Assembly (NCBI RefSeq): GCF_041642155.1
Contig: NZ_JBEPWZ010000129.1
Location: 1 to 7,870, forward strand
Length of the DNA: 7,870 nt
Source: Fodinibius sp041642155
Lineage (GTDB): Bacteria; Bacteroidota; Rhodothermia; Balneolales; Balneolaceae
Direction of reading: 5' to 3'
Shown one piece after another: positions 1 to 6,249 of this stretch. The translations under genes were made by a program, and so were the position numbers. The stretch's first letter is position 1, and every line of letters begins with the position of its first letter. The notes below the pieces were generated by a model. The model searched no databases. It was given only the letters and a program-made list of their open reading frames with translations, and was not told the origin of the DNA.

Positions 1-59
1 GGTTTGCAATAGAAAAGCGGAAAATCAAGATATAGGCCCACCCGATAGCATTCAGGGAC

Positions 60-74
60 AGTGTAATTTACACT
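60..74. repeat. 15-bp perfect odd palindrome downstream of the glycosyltransferase
   Basis: AGTGTAA at 60-66 and TTACACT at 68-74 are exact reverse complements around a single T at 67. It lies about 60 bp past the 3' end of the glycosyltransferase gene. The symmetry and short centre resemble a site for a dimeric DNA-binding protein more than an RNA hairpin, since a one-base loop cannot fold without opening the inner pairs. No downstream gene is visible in the window, so its target is unknown. Confidence 0.35.
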
Positions 75-84
75 TGGGTTAGGG

Positions 85-106
85 ATGGCCGCTTTTTACC
101 GGCCGT
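85..106. other. Stem-loop downstream of the glycosyltransferase gene
   Basis: Positions 85-91 pair with 100-106 in a 7-bp stem (GGCCG/CGGCC core plus one G-T and one A-T pair) around an 8-base loop containing TTTTT. It lies 31 bp after the minus-strand stop codon of the glycosyltransferase, where a terminator would be expected. However, neither strand has a T run directly after the stem, so it is not a standard intrinsic terminator. It could protect the mRNA 3' end. The remaining bases 1-136 show no supported gene. Confidence 0.35.
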
Positions 107-136
107 TGGGTCGTTTAAGCCCATTATTTTAAAAGG

Positions 137-1264
137 TCACTTAAGGTTTGCTCCGTGTTCTTCGATCTTTTCGTCAATAAAAGCCTTTAGCTGTCGGCGG
201 AAGTGCTTTTCATCGAACCGGGTGACGGACTGCATAACCGTTTCCCGGTCAAATGTCTGCTGCTCAAAGGCGTCGATTGCCCGGAGCAGGCTATCGGGTG
301 TCTGCTCATCAAAAAAGCGCCCGTTTACCTTTTCCCTGATATAATCCCGTGTGCCTCCTTTGGAAAAGCCGATGACCGGGGTACCCAGGGCCATGGCCTC
401 GACGGGACTCATCCCAAAGTCTTCTTCGGCGGCAAAAAGGAACGCCCTGGCTTTGGCTGTCAGCTCGGTTTTTGTTTCCTCGTCGACGAATCCCAAAAAG
501 GTGATATTGTCGGATTCCGCCAGTGCCCTGAGCCTTTCGCTGTCGTTTCCGGCCCCGGCAATCAGTAACTTGCGATCCGGGGTTTGGTTGAAAGCCTCGA
601 TCAGCAGGTCCACTCTCTTATAGGGGACCAGCCTGCCTACCGTAATGTAGTAATCATCGTCCACAGAGTCTTCATACTTGTCTTTGTAGCGGTCTACTTT
701 GATAGGGGGATGAATAACCCGGGCTTCTCTCCGGTAGATGGATTCTATACGCCTTTGGACCGTAGTGGAATTGGCGATAAAGTAATCAACCCTGTTGGAC
801 GCTGACACATCCCAGATACGCAGGTAATTCATCACATAGCGCAGAATGGGACGGGTGAACCTGCCGATGTCGTTTTCGTTGCGCAGGTATTCGTGATATT
901 TAACCCAAGCCTGCCGAATGGGGGTATGCACATAAGCGATATGCAGTGTTTCTGGGCGGCATAATACGCCTTTGGCCCATAGATAGGAGCTGGAGATGAC
1001 CAGGTCGTAGCCCGTCAGGTCGAAGTCTTCAATATAGGTAGGGTAGAGGGGCAGCAGCTTGCGGTAGTGGTTGCGCCTCCACCGGGAATCTTTGAGTTTG
1101 GGGTGTTCGATAACCTTGTGACCGGAAAAGTACTCACTGACAATCTTTTCTTCGGCTATCATGGTATAGATATCCGCCCCGGGAAAGAGAGAAGCGATCT
1201 GTTGAGTGACGATTTCGGCCCCACCAAACTGGTTGAGGAAGTCTGTTACAATGGCTGTTTTCAA
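137..1264 (-). CDS. Family 4 glycosyltransferase, WbaZ-like (probable mannosyltransferase)
   Basis: A 375-residue GT-B fold, retaining glycosyltransferase of family GT4, close in pattern to the WbaZ/mannosyltransferase subgroup that extends O-antigen or capsule repeat units from a nucleotide sugar. The N-terminal acceptor half has the GGAE loop (residues 14-17) after a first beta strand, and an HTPIR motif (113-117). The C-terminal donor half has GRLVPYKR (210-217), whose basic residues bind the nucleotide phosphates, and the E-x7-E pair E281/E289 in EEDFGMSPVEA, followed by GTPVIGF and a GG turn. There is no signal peptide or membrane span, so it should act in the cytoplasm or at the inner face of the inner membrane. 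The start is TTG: the next upstream in-frame codons run into a stop without an ATG, and the protein begins at the usual place for the family. It lies downstream of two Wzi genes on the same strand, which supports a surface polysaccharide role. Family is secure; donor and acceptor sugars are inferred. Confidence 0.9.
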   Translation of the reverse strand: MKTAIVTDFLNQFGGAEIVTQQIASLFPGADIYTMIAEEKIVSEYFSGHKVIEHPKLKDSRWRRNHYRKLLPLYPTYIEDFDLTGYDLVISSSYLWAKGVLCRPETLHIAYVHTPIRQAWVKYHEYLRNENDIGRFTRPILRYVMNYLRIWDVSASNRVDYFIANSTTVQRRIESIYRREARVIHPPIKVDRYKDKYEDSVDDDYYITVGRLVPYKRVDLLIEAFNQTPDRKLLIAGAGNDSERLRALAESDNITFLGFVDEETKTELTAKARAFLFAAEEDFGMSPVEAMALGTPVIGFSKGGTRDYIREKVNGRFFDEQTPDSLLRAIDAFEQQTFDRETVMQSVTRFDEKHFRRQLKAFIDEKIEEHGANLK

Positions 1265-1310
1265 GTCAAAAAAAGTAAAGGTTCTAAGTCACAAAATAGT
1301 GATCAAAAGA

Positions 1311-1334
1311 TACATTATATGTAATCGGTATTAC
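1311..1334. repeat. Two overlapping inverted repeats near the glycosyltransferase promoter
   Basis: TACAT (1311-1315) and ATGTA (1319-1323) form one perfect inverted repeat with a 3-base centre. GTAAT (1321-1325) and ATTAC (1330-1334) form a second with a 4-base centre, and the two share bases 1321-1323. They lie about 50-70 bp upstream of the glycosyltransferase start and abut the -7-like box at 1334-1341, a position fitting an operator. The arms are short and AT-rich, so chance is a real alternative. Confidence 0.3.
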
Positions 1335-1359
1335 AAAAATAATTCCTCTTACAAATTTA
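1334..1359 (-). promoter_or_regulatory. Candidate promoter(s) for the glycosyltransferase gene
   Basis: Read on the minus strand, TAAATTTG (1359-1352) and TATTTTTG (1341-1334) both match the Bacteroidota -7 consensus TAnnTTTG exactly. They sit about 70-95 bp upstream of the TTG start codon. I do not see a good -33 TTG/TTTG element at the usual distance for either, and the region is AT-rich, so matches may arise by chance. Either would give the glycosyltransferase transcription independent of the Wzi genes. Confidence 0.4.
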
Positions 1360-1551
1360 AAGCGGGCTTTATATAATGCTATATGACTTTTGCCTGTTAA
1401 AAAAAGTTGTCAAAAGCAATGTGACACGGGTTATAGGAAACTTTTCAAAACCGTTCTGTTGGTCAATGTCGGCGTTATCGGTCGGTTGAAATCCACCCCT
1501 ATTGGCTATATGCCGGGATTCCAACCTCCCTCTGGCCCTGACCTCGAACAA

Positions 1552-1573
1552 AATCCTGGTTTATCAAAGGATT
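1552..1573 (-). terminator. Weak terminator-like hairpin after wzi copy 1
   Basis: On the minus strand AATCCT (1573-1568) pairs with AGGATT (1557-1552) around a 10-base loop, and is followed by a short T-rich run (TTTTGTT, overlapping the stem end). It begins about 27 bp after the TAG stop of the Wzi gene. The stem is only 6 bp with two G-C pairs, so it would be inefficient if it works at all. Its position at a 335 bp gap supports the glycosyltransferase having a separate promoter. Confidence 0.3.
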
Positions 1574-1599
1574 CTATGTATGAGTCTGTTACACAAGAC

Positions 1600-3357
1600 C
1601 TAATGAAAAAGATACCGCACCGACAGTTGATACCGTAGGTTGATGAGATCTTCTTTGTAACGGCTTTCCCAGCTTATGGGAAGCCGTCCGTAATTATAAC
1701 GCCCGTAATTATAGTTTTTATTCCACGTCATACTTGCTCCGAGCAGGAGGTTGTAGATACGATATTTGCCGTTGATACCTATATTTAGTTTCACCTGGTG
1801 CCTGTATTGATCCTTAAACCCACCTTGTGGATACCACCGCTGGTTCCACTCGTAATGATAATGGTCGTTGTCCACCATGCGCTGGGCAAAAACGCCCACT
1901 TTGCCCTTGTTGAAATAACCTTCGACCCCCAGGTACTGGCTGCTTGAACCGGGGCCGATAGCCGCTCCCAGAACTTGTCCGCGGTTCGTGTGTCCCTGCT
2001 TCACTCTTTTATGGGTATAATAGTAGGTTTGGGGACGAACATCATCCACCCGGGGTGGTATCAGGGAATTGATCTCCGCGTTAACTTTTACGAAATCGAT
2101 CCGGTTGCTTTGTATGATTTTTTGGGCGCCCAGGGTATAGGCCCGTCCGTGTTGAGGTTCCATCATAAAATCACGGAAATTCCAGTTGTGGTCTTCTTTA
2201 TAGAATTCTCCATAGAATTCAGCATCACTTTCAGGAAGAACCCATCGGAAAAAAACAGAGGATAAGGCATTTTTATCCTGGTAGTGACTGGCATCTCTAA
2301 AGCCATCCAACACTTTTTCATCGGGGTTTGGGAAAGATCTGAAAATAGCCAGATAATCCGCGCCCTTAAGTCCCTCGTCCGGAATGTATTGATGCAGGAT
2401 GCGACTTGTTCCGATGTATAAATTAGGCAGGAAGGAGGGAGCGTACACAATATTTAAACCATTCATGAAACGCTTCCGCTGGTAGTCCCTCCCCAGGTCA
2501 AAATATTCAGAGTCGCGCGGCCAGCCCCAGATCCAGCGAAATTCCAGTCGCCCGATATTCCAGGGAAGTTCCAGGGGCTCCCGGCTTCCCAGGAAAGCGT
2601 GGGGCACGCCGGCGGCATTATTGCTCATCGTGAGGGCATACTGGACACCGGGTCCCCACCACAGTGGTTCAGAGCTGAGCCCAAGTTCAATATCGTGGTG
2701 ATGAAACCGGACCGAAGAATGTCCCCAGTCAAGGGTCGTATAACTGTCGGGGCCAAACCGGAAGGGACGGTCAATACGTTCGGCCAGCGTATCTTCCGGG
2801 AGTGTGCCTTCAGCTATATATCGGATGTCTCCATTGCGCTCAACCGGAACAAAACGGGGGACAGGAAACGATCTGTTCTGTTGATAAATGATGTGTGGTC
2901 GAAGACTGACATCCAGGAAGTCGGAGGTAATGTGAAATCCGCCCTTGAACTCGGTATTCAATCCGCGGCCATACCAGGCAGCTCCATTATTTTCACTGTA
3001 AGGCAGCTCACTGTTGAACGTCCCTTTCATCACGGGTTCAAAAAAGCCAAGCGTAAAATCTTCTGTGAGTTTGATAGCCGGCGACTGTAAGGGTCGGGCC
3101 CACCATGTATTGGAGGGTTTGTAATCCTGCGTTATTTCCTGGTAACTGCGGTTGCTGAGGGGTCGATTTGAAAATGATATATTTGTAGTGGAATCCGAAA
3201 GCAGCTGAAACAGCCGAAACTGGCTTTCACGGAACTCTCCGACAGGAATGGTTTGGGCCTGCATCCGTTGCAGGGGGACGAGCATGATCCCCGCTGTGAG
3301 CAGCAGGAAAAATACCTTAATCCGGGCTGTACCAATGTGAGATAAAGTAGAAGTCAA
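1600..3357 (-). CDS. Capsule assembly Wzi family outer-membrane protein (copy 1)
   Basis: A 585-residue member of the Wzi family, outer-membrane beta-barrels that in Enterobacteriaceae bind exported capsular polysaccharide and hold it on the cell surface. Residues 1-35 form a signal peptide: basic RIK, a hydrophobic stretch (about 15-29), then a likely cleavage near MQAQ. The mature start, IPVG followed by QLLSDST, matches copy 2. Characteristic blocks are ENNGAAWYGRG (122-132), LWWGPG (232-237) with nearby MSNNAAG, and FRWIWGWPRDSEYF. The C-terminus RYLFH has the terminal aromatic pattern recognised by the BAM machinery. Aromatic, alternating residues throughout fit a barrel. It is longer than E. 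coli Wzi, roughly 480 residues. The start appears to be TTG: a TGA lies seven codons upstream, and the first internal ATG falls inside the signal peptide core. Family is well supported. The bound glycan is unknown, and a non-capsule role in export of another polysaccharide is possible. Confidence 0.9.
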   Translation of the reverse strand: MTSTLSHIGTARIKVFFLLLTAGIMLVPLQRMQAQTIPVGEFRESQFRLFQLLSDSTTNISFSNRPLSNRSYQEITQDYKPSNTWWARPLQSPAIKLTEDFTLGFFEPVMKGTFNSELPYSENNGAAWYGRGLNTEFKGGFHITSDFLDVSLRPHIIYQQNRSFPVPRFVPVERNGDIRYIAEGTLPEDTLAERIDRPFRFGPDSYTTLDWGHSSVRFHHHDIELGLSSEPLWWGPGVQYALTMSNNAAGVPHAFLGSREPLELPWNIGRLEFRWIWGWPRDSEYFDLGRDYQRKRFMNGLNIVYAPSFLPNLYIGTSRILHQYIPDEGLKGADYLAIFRSFPNPDEKVLDGFRDASHYQDKNALSSVFFRWVLPESDAEFYGEFYKEDHNWNFRDFMMEPQHGRAYTLGAQKIIQSNRIDFVKVNAEINSLIPPRVDDVRPQTYYYTHKRVKQGHTNRGQVLGAAIGPGSSSQYLGVEGYFNKGKVGVFAQRMVDNDHYHYEWNQRWYPQGGFKDQYRHQVKLNIGINGKYRIYNLLLGASMTWNKNYNYGRYNYGRLPISWESRYKEDLINLRYQLSVRYLFH

Positions 3358-3418
3358 ACTAAAAAGTTTTATGATTCAGGAATTGATCTGTTTGGTAGCG
3401 GGATCAAAGAATCCGGTA

Positions 3419-5155
3419 TTAATAATGAAAAAGATAGCGGGCGGACAACTGCAGCTGCATATTAATTTTATCGTTTTTGTCGACGGTATCGAAATCGACA
3501 TCGAGGTTTCCATAATTATATCGCCCGTAGTTATAGTTTTTACTCCAGGTTAGTTGAGCACCCAGCAAGAGAGGACCGGTTTGGTAGGATCCTTTGAGGC
3601 CTATATTCAAATTGATGCGGTGCCGCCAGATATCCTTGTAGCCCGTCCCGAGGTCCGGCCGGTCGTAATATTCGTAATGGAAAAAGTCGTTGTCGGCCAC
3701 GCGCTGGATAAAAAGTCCCAGCATGCCATCATTAAAGTAACCCTCCGCACCAAAATACTGGCTGCCTGAACCAGGTCCGATGGCCGCCCCGAGGACTTGT
3801 CCCCGGCTGGTGTGCCCCTGCTTTATTTTGTAATGGCGGTAATAATAGGTTTGGGGACGCACTTCATCTATCCTGTTGGGAACCAGGGAGTTGAATTCTG
3901 CGTTAAATTTCACAAAATCGATCCAGTTGCTTTCCACAATTTTTTGGGCGCCCAGCGTATAGGCCCGGTCGTGATCCGGTTCCATCATGAAATCCCGCAG
4001 ATCATAGCTGTGGTCTTCCCGAAAATATTCTCCATAGATTTCAGCATTGCTTTCCGGAAAGACCCAACGAAAGTAGATGGAAGCCAATTGATTTTTGGCG
4101 TCATCCAGTCCACTGTTATCCGATTCGTCCTGCTTTACTTTTTGAAAGGCCTGGATGATATCAAAAAAGTCGGATACGTCGAGTCCGTCTTCGGGCACAT
4201 ACTGGTGGAAGGTGCGCGTTACTCCCACCGTGAGATTGGGGATAAAGGAGGGGGAGTAGCTGAAGTTGAGCGCATTCATAAACCGCTGGTCGTTATTGCG
4301 AGTGAAATACTCGGAATCGCGGGGCCATCCCCAGATCCAGCGGAATTCAATACCCCCGATACCGAGGGGCAACGCCAGCGGCTCGCGGGTCCCCATGAAA
4401 AGATGGGGAATACCGGCGGCATTGTTGCTCATCATCAGGGCATACTGTACCCCCGGTCCCCACCAGAGCGACTCGGTACTGGTGCCGGCTTCAATACTTT
4501 TGTAGTGGATCCGGGCTGATGAATGTCCGAGGTCAAAATCGCTGTACCCGTCGGGACCAAATCGGTAGGGCATATCTATATTGCCGAAAATAGCCCGGTA
4601 TTGAGGGTTCCCGTCACCATCGGTGGGAATGAACCGGGGTTTGGCAAAATCCCGGTTTTGGGTATAGATTACATGGGGACGAAAACTGAGGGTGAGATAG
4701 TCCGACGTCAGGTACAACCCGCCCTGAAACTCCGTATTAAGTCCCCGTCCATACCAGGCCGCGCCATTATTCTCGCTGTAGGGCAGTTCGCTGTTATAGG
4801 TCGTGGTCAGCACCGGCTCATAGACGCCGGCCTCAAAAAAGTTGAGAAACGACGTTTTGGGACCTTCCAGGGGCCGGGCCCACCAGGCCGCGGAAGAGGA
4901 AGAGGGATGGTCTGCATCATGGGTCAGCTTTCGGAAGGTTGACATCCACAGGGGACGGTTGGTCAGCGATGTCTGAATGGTGGAATCTGAAAGAAGCTGC
5001 AGCGTTCGATAATGCTGGTCGTTGACACTACCGACAGGAATAGGCTGCCCGAAGAGGTTTTGCAAAGGATATGCTGATAAGATAGCTATAACTAACACCA
5101 GCTTTGCAGAAGTTACTATTGAACGGGAAAAAAAAATGGAAATGGTACGAGTCAA
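3419..5155 (-). CDS. Capsule assembly Wzi family outer-membrane protein (copy 2, first in the cluster)
   Basis: A 578-residue paralogue of the next gene, colinear with it from signal peptide to C-terminus. Residues 1-37 are a signal peptide (basic residues at 3, 11 and 18, hydrophobic core about 19-30, cleavage near LFGQ), giving a mature start PIPVG. The shared blocks ENNGAAWYGRG (128-138), LWWGPG (230-235) and FRWIWGWPRDSEYF (271-284) place it in the Wzi family; the end RYLFHY keeps an aromatic last residue typical of outer-membrane barrels. A 23-residue run (121-143) is identical to copy 1 residues 115-137. The start is TTG: a stop lies four codons upstream and no ATG occurs before about residue 71. 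Only 61 bp separate it from copy 1, so cotranscription is likely. By family it should bind or anchor exported polysaccharide at the outer membrane. Whether the copies serve different polymers cannot be read from sequence. Confidence 0.9.
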   Translation of the reverse strand: MTRTISIFFSRSIVTSAKLVLVIAILSAYPLQNLFGQPIPVGSVNDQHYRTLQLLSDSTIQTSLTNRPLWMSTFRKLTHDADHPSSSSAAWWARPLEGPKTSFLNFFEAGVYEPVLTTTYNSELPYSENNGAAWYGRGLNTEFQGGLYLTSDYLTLSFRPHVIYTQNRDFAKPRFIPTDGDGNPQYRAIFGNIDMPYRFGPDGYSDFDLGHSSARIHYKSIEAGTSTESLWWGPGVQYALMMSNNAAGIPHLFMGTREPLALPLGIGGIEFRWIWGWPRDSEYFTRNNDQRFMNALNFSYSPSFIPNLTVGVTRTFHQYVPEDGLDVSDFFDIIQAFQKVKQDESDNSGLDDAKNQLASIYFRWVFPESNAEIYGEYFREDHSYDLRDFMMEPDHDRAYTLGAQKIVESNWIDFVKFNAEFNSLVPNRIDEVRPQTYYYRHYKIKQGHTSRGQVLGAAIGPGSGSQYFGAEGYFNDGMLGLFIQRVADNDFFHYEYYDRPDLGTGYKDIWRHRINLNIGLKGSYQTGPLLLGAQLTWSKNYNYGRYNYGNLDVDFDTVDKNDKINMQLQLSARYLFHY

Positions 5156-5220
5156 TGGTTTTCGTCAAGGTGATTATTAAATGGACTAAAGTAAAAGAAT
5201 GCGGCTAAAATAGCTAAAAT

Positions 5221-5388
5221 CTATTCCCAGATATCTGAGTCTGCATAGTTCTTTTTGACGGTTTTTGTTCCCGAGGCAATGATCCTGTACCGCAGTAATG
5301 CCCGGGAAATCGAATTCCCGTTTCTAAAATAGTAATCCCTCTCAGCTGTGCGGCTATCCTGGGAGGCACCTGCTTTCAGACCTAATCC
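5221..5388 (-). other. Protein-like open stretch without a start codon (possible gene remnant)
   Basis: On the minus strand, 55 sense codons run from just after a TAA (5391-5389) to a TAG (5223-5221). The translation is polar and mixed in composition, with segments such as AERDYYFRNGNSIS and KTVKKNYADSDIWE, and reads like the C-terminus of a folded protein. There is no ATG, GTG or TTG at its beginning, so it is not an intact gene. It lies between the cysQ promoter and the Wzi genes, on the same strand as the latter, but ends 65 bp before the Wzi start in a different frame. I do not recognise the family. An open frame of this length is not rare by chance, so the call rests mainly on composition. 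Confidence 0.25.
5303..5320. repeat. Inverted repeat in the divergent region
   Basis: CGGGAA (5303-5308) and TTCCCG (5315-5320) are exact reverse complements with a 6-base centre ATCGAA. It could form a short GC-rich hairpin or be a binding site. It sits 90 bp upstream of the cysQ -7 box and about 150 bp upstream of the wzi copy 2 start. No T run follows on either strand that would make it a clear terminator. Confidence 0.35.
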
Positions 5389-5409
5389 TTATTTCAACAA
5401 TATTTTTAG

Positions 5410-5417
5410 TATCTTTG
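5410..5417 (+). promoter_or_regulatory. Candidate -7 box of the cysQ promoter
   Basis: TATCTTTG matches the Bacteroidota sigma-70 -7 consensus TAnnTTTG exactly. It is 59 bp upstream of the cysQ ATG, so transcription would begin near 5422 and leave a leader of about 55 bases, very rich in A and T. The -33 element is not clear: the region about 20 bp upstream reads CTTATTTC, with no TTG. Position in a divergent spacer ahead of the first gene of a block adds weight. Confidence 0.5.
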
Positions 5418-5460
5418 GCGCTGAATGAAAAAAAATAGAAAAGGAATTAATAAATTAACT

Positions 5461-5474
5461 ATAGATTATAGATT
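5461..5474 (+). repeat. Tandem heptamer ATAGATT x2 before cysQ
   Basis: Two exact copies of ATAGATT (5461-5467, 5468-5474) end two bases before the cysQ start codon. The preceding 14 bases (5447-5460) can be read as two more AT-rich seven-base units with a TTAA core. No Shine-Dalgarno sequence lies at the usual distance; the only AAGGA (5441-5445) is 31 bases from the ATG. A similar seven-base pattern precedes cysC. Confidence 0.45.
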
Positions 5475-5476
5475 AA

Positions 5477-6241
5477 ATGTTGAAGGAAATTATTGCGACA
5501 GCGAAACAGGCGGGAGCGGCTATTCTTGAATATTATGATGATGACGTAGAAGTCATGCATAAAGAGGACGACTCCCCGCTTACCAAAGCGGATTTGGCAG
5601 CTCACCACATTATTGTAGACGCGCTGAAAAGGATTGATCCGGATACCCCGGTTATATCGGAAGAGTCCGGCATCCCCGATTATGACGACCGCAGGGAGTG
5701 GACCGCTTTTTGGATTGTGGATCCCCTGGACGGGACCAAAGAGTTTATCAAAAAGAATGGAGAATTTACGGTTAATATCGCGCTGATCGATAACGGAAAA
5801 CCGGTTTTGGGGGTTGTGTATGTGCCGGATAAAAAAATAACCTATTATGCCACCCGGGAAGAAGGAGCGTTTAAGCAGGTGGGCGATGAGGAGCCGCATC
5901 GGATATATTCGGAAGCCAGTAGCACCGACAGCCCCCTGACGGCCGTTCAAAGTCGCTCACACGGTTCGGATTCGCTGATCAAACAGCTGCAGGAAAAGGG
6001 CCTTCAGGTAACCGAAACGATACCTGCCGGCAGTTCTATCAAGTTTTGCCTGGTCGCTGAAGGAGCGGCCGATATCTACCCGCGGATGGGACCGACGATG
6101 GAATGGGATGTAGCCGCGGGAGACTGTGTCTACCGTTATTCGGCCCGCGAAGGGGTACACCCCTCTCCCCTGACCTATAACAAACCTGATTTAAAAAACA
6201 GCGGCTTCCTGATAGGGCTTAAAGAAGCTGTCGATTTTTGA
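5477..6241 (+). CDS. cysQ: 3'(2'),5'-bisphosphate nucleotidase CysQ
   Basis: A 254-residue enzyme of the inositol monophosphatase superfamily that hydrolyses 3'-phosphoadenosine 5'-phosphate (PAP) to AMP and phosphate, preventing PAP from inhibiting PAPS-using enzymes. The metal-binding motifs are all present: DDSPLTKAD (31-39), SEES (61-64), DPLDGTKEF (82-90) and WDVAAGD (210-216). The length is normal for CysQ (about 245-270). DPLDGTKEF, with K and E after the DGT, is the CysQ form rather than that of inositol monophosphatase or FBPase. The ATG at 5477 is preceded directly by an in-frame TAA, so no longer start is possible. It is cytoplasmic, with no signal peptide. It is first in a cysQ-cysC-cysD series, with cysC 44 bp downstream, so its role in sulfur activation is supported by context. 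Some activity on inositol 1-phosphate-like substrates is known in the family. Confidence 0.95.
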   Translation: MLKEIIATAKQAGAAILEYYDDDVEVMHKEDDSPLTKADLAAHHIIVDALKRIDPDTPVISEESGIPDYDDRREWTAFWIVDPLDGTKEFIKKNGEFTVNIALIDNGKPVLGVVYVPDKKITYYATREEGAFKQVGDEEPHRIYSEASSTDSPLTAVQSRSHGSDSLIKQLQEKGLQVTETIPAGSSIKFCLVAEGAADIYPRMGPTMEWDVAAGDCVYRYSAREGVHPSPLTYNKPDLKNSGFLIGLKEAVDF

Positions 6242-6249
6242 AAGATAAA

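Larger units (their letters stand above)
1265..1599. other. Intergenic region between wzi copy 1 and the glycosyltransferase
   Basis: These 335 bp carry no gene I can support. Short open frames exist on both strands (minus 1369-1551, plus 1390-1638), but they lack recognisable motifs and the plus one runs into the 3' end of the Wzi gene. On the minus strand the region holds, in order, a weak terminator-like hairpin after wzi (1552-1573), two TAnnTTTG-type boxes (1352-1359 and 1334-1341), and two overlapping inverted repeats (1311-1323, 1321-1334). The end next to the glycosyltransferase start (about 1262-1410) is AT-rich, as expected of a promoter region. Confidence 0.6.
5156..5476. other. 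Divergent intergenic region between wzi copy 2 and cysQ
   Basis: These 321 bp separate two divergent blocks and should hold both promoters. For cysQ there is a clear TAnnTTTG box at 5410-5417. For the wzi side, on the minus strand, only near matches of the form TATTTTAG occur (5205-5212 and 5324-5331), so I do not assign a promoter. Other contents are a 9-bp imperfect tandem repeat GCTAAAATA/GCTAAAATC (about 5204-5221), an inverted repeat at 5303-5320, a tandem ATAGATT at 5461-5474, and a minus-strand open stretch at 5221-5388. No RNA gene or riboswitch was recognised. Confidence 0.6.

Noticed and set aside
1..50. Minus-strand frame at the left edge with a hydrophobic, membrane-like translation
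   Set aside because: Only about 16 codons are visible before the edge, with no start codon near the open stretch; nothing can be concluded about a gene there.
1369..1638. Small frames of 60 (minus, 1369-1551) and 82 residues (plus, 1390-1638) in the 335 bp gap
   Set aside because: No family motif or usable leader is seen; the minus one needs a TTG inside the terminator-like hairpin region, and the plus one runs antisense into the Wzi 3' end.
3797..4519. 240-residue plus-strand open frame opposite wzi copy 2
   Set aside because: It lies wholly inside the Wzi coding region, has no recognisable motif, and a matching plus-strand shadow occurs at 1975-2265 in copy 1 because the paralogues share codons. 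It is a shadow of the real gene.
5281..5400. A riboswitch, for example SAM-type, upstream of the sulfur genes
   Set aside because: I looked for SAM-I/SAM-II like cores and multi-stem layouts. Only one simple inverted repeat is present, and most of this stretch lies upstream of the likely cysQ transcription start.
5425..5528. Possible leader peptide from an ATG at 5425 overlapping the cysQ start
   Set aside because: It would be a 34-codon frame running into cysQ out of frame, with a lysine/asparagine-rich, non-specific sequence and no stretch of cysteine or other codons that would suggest attenuation.
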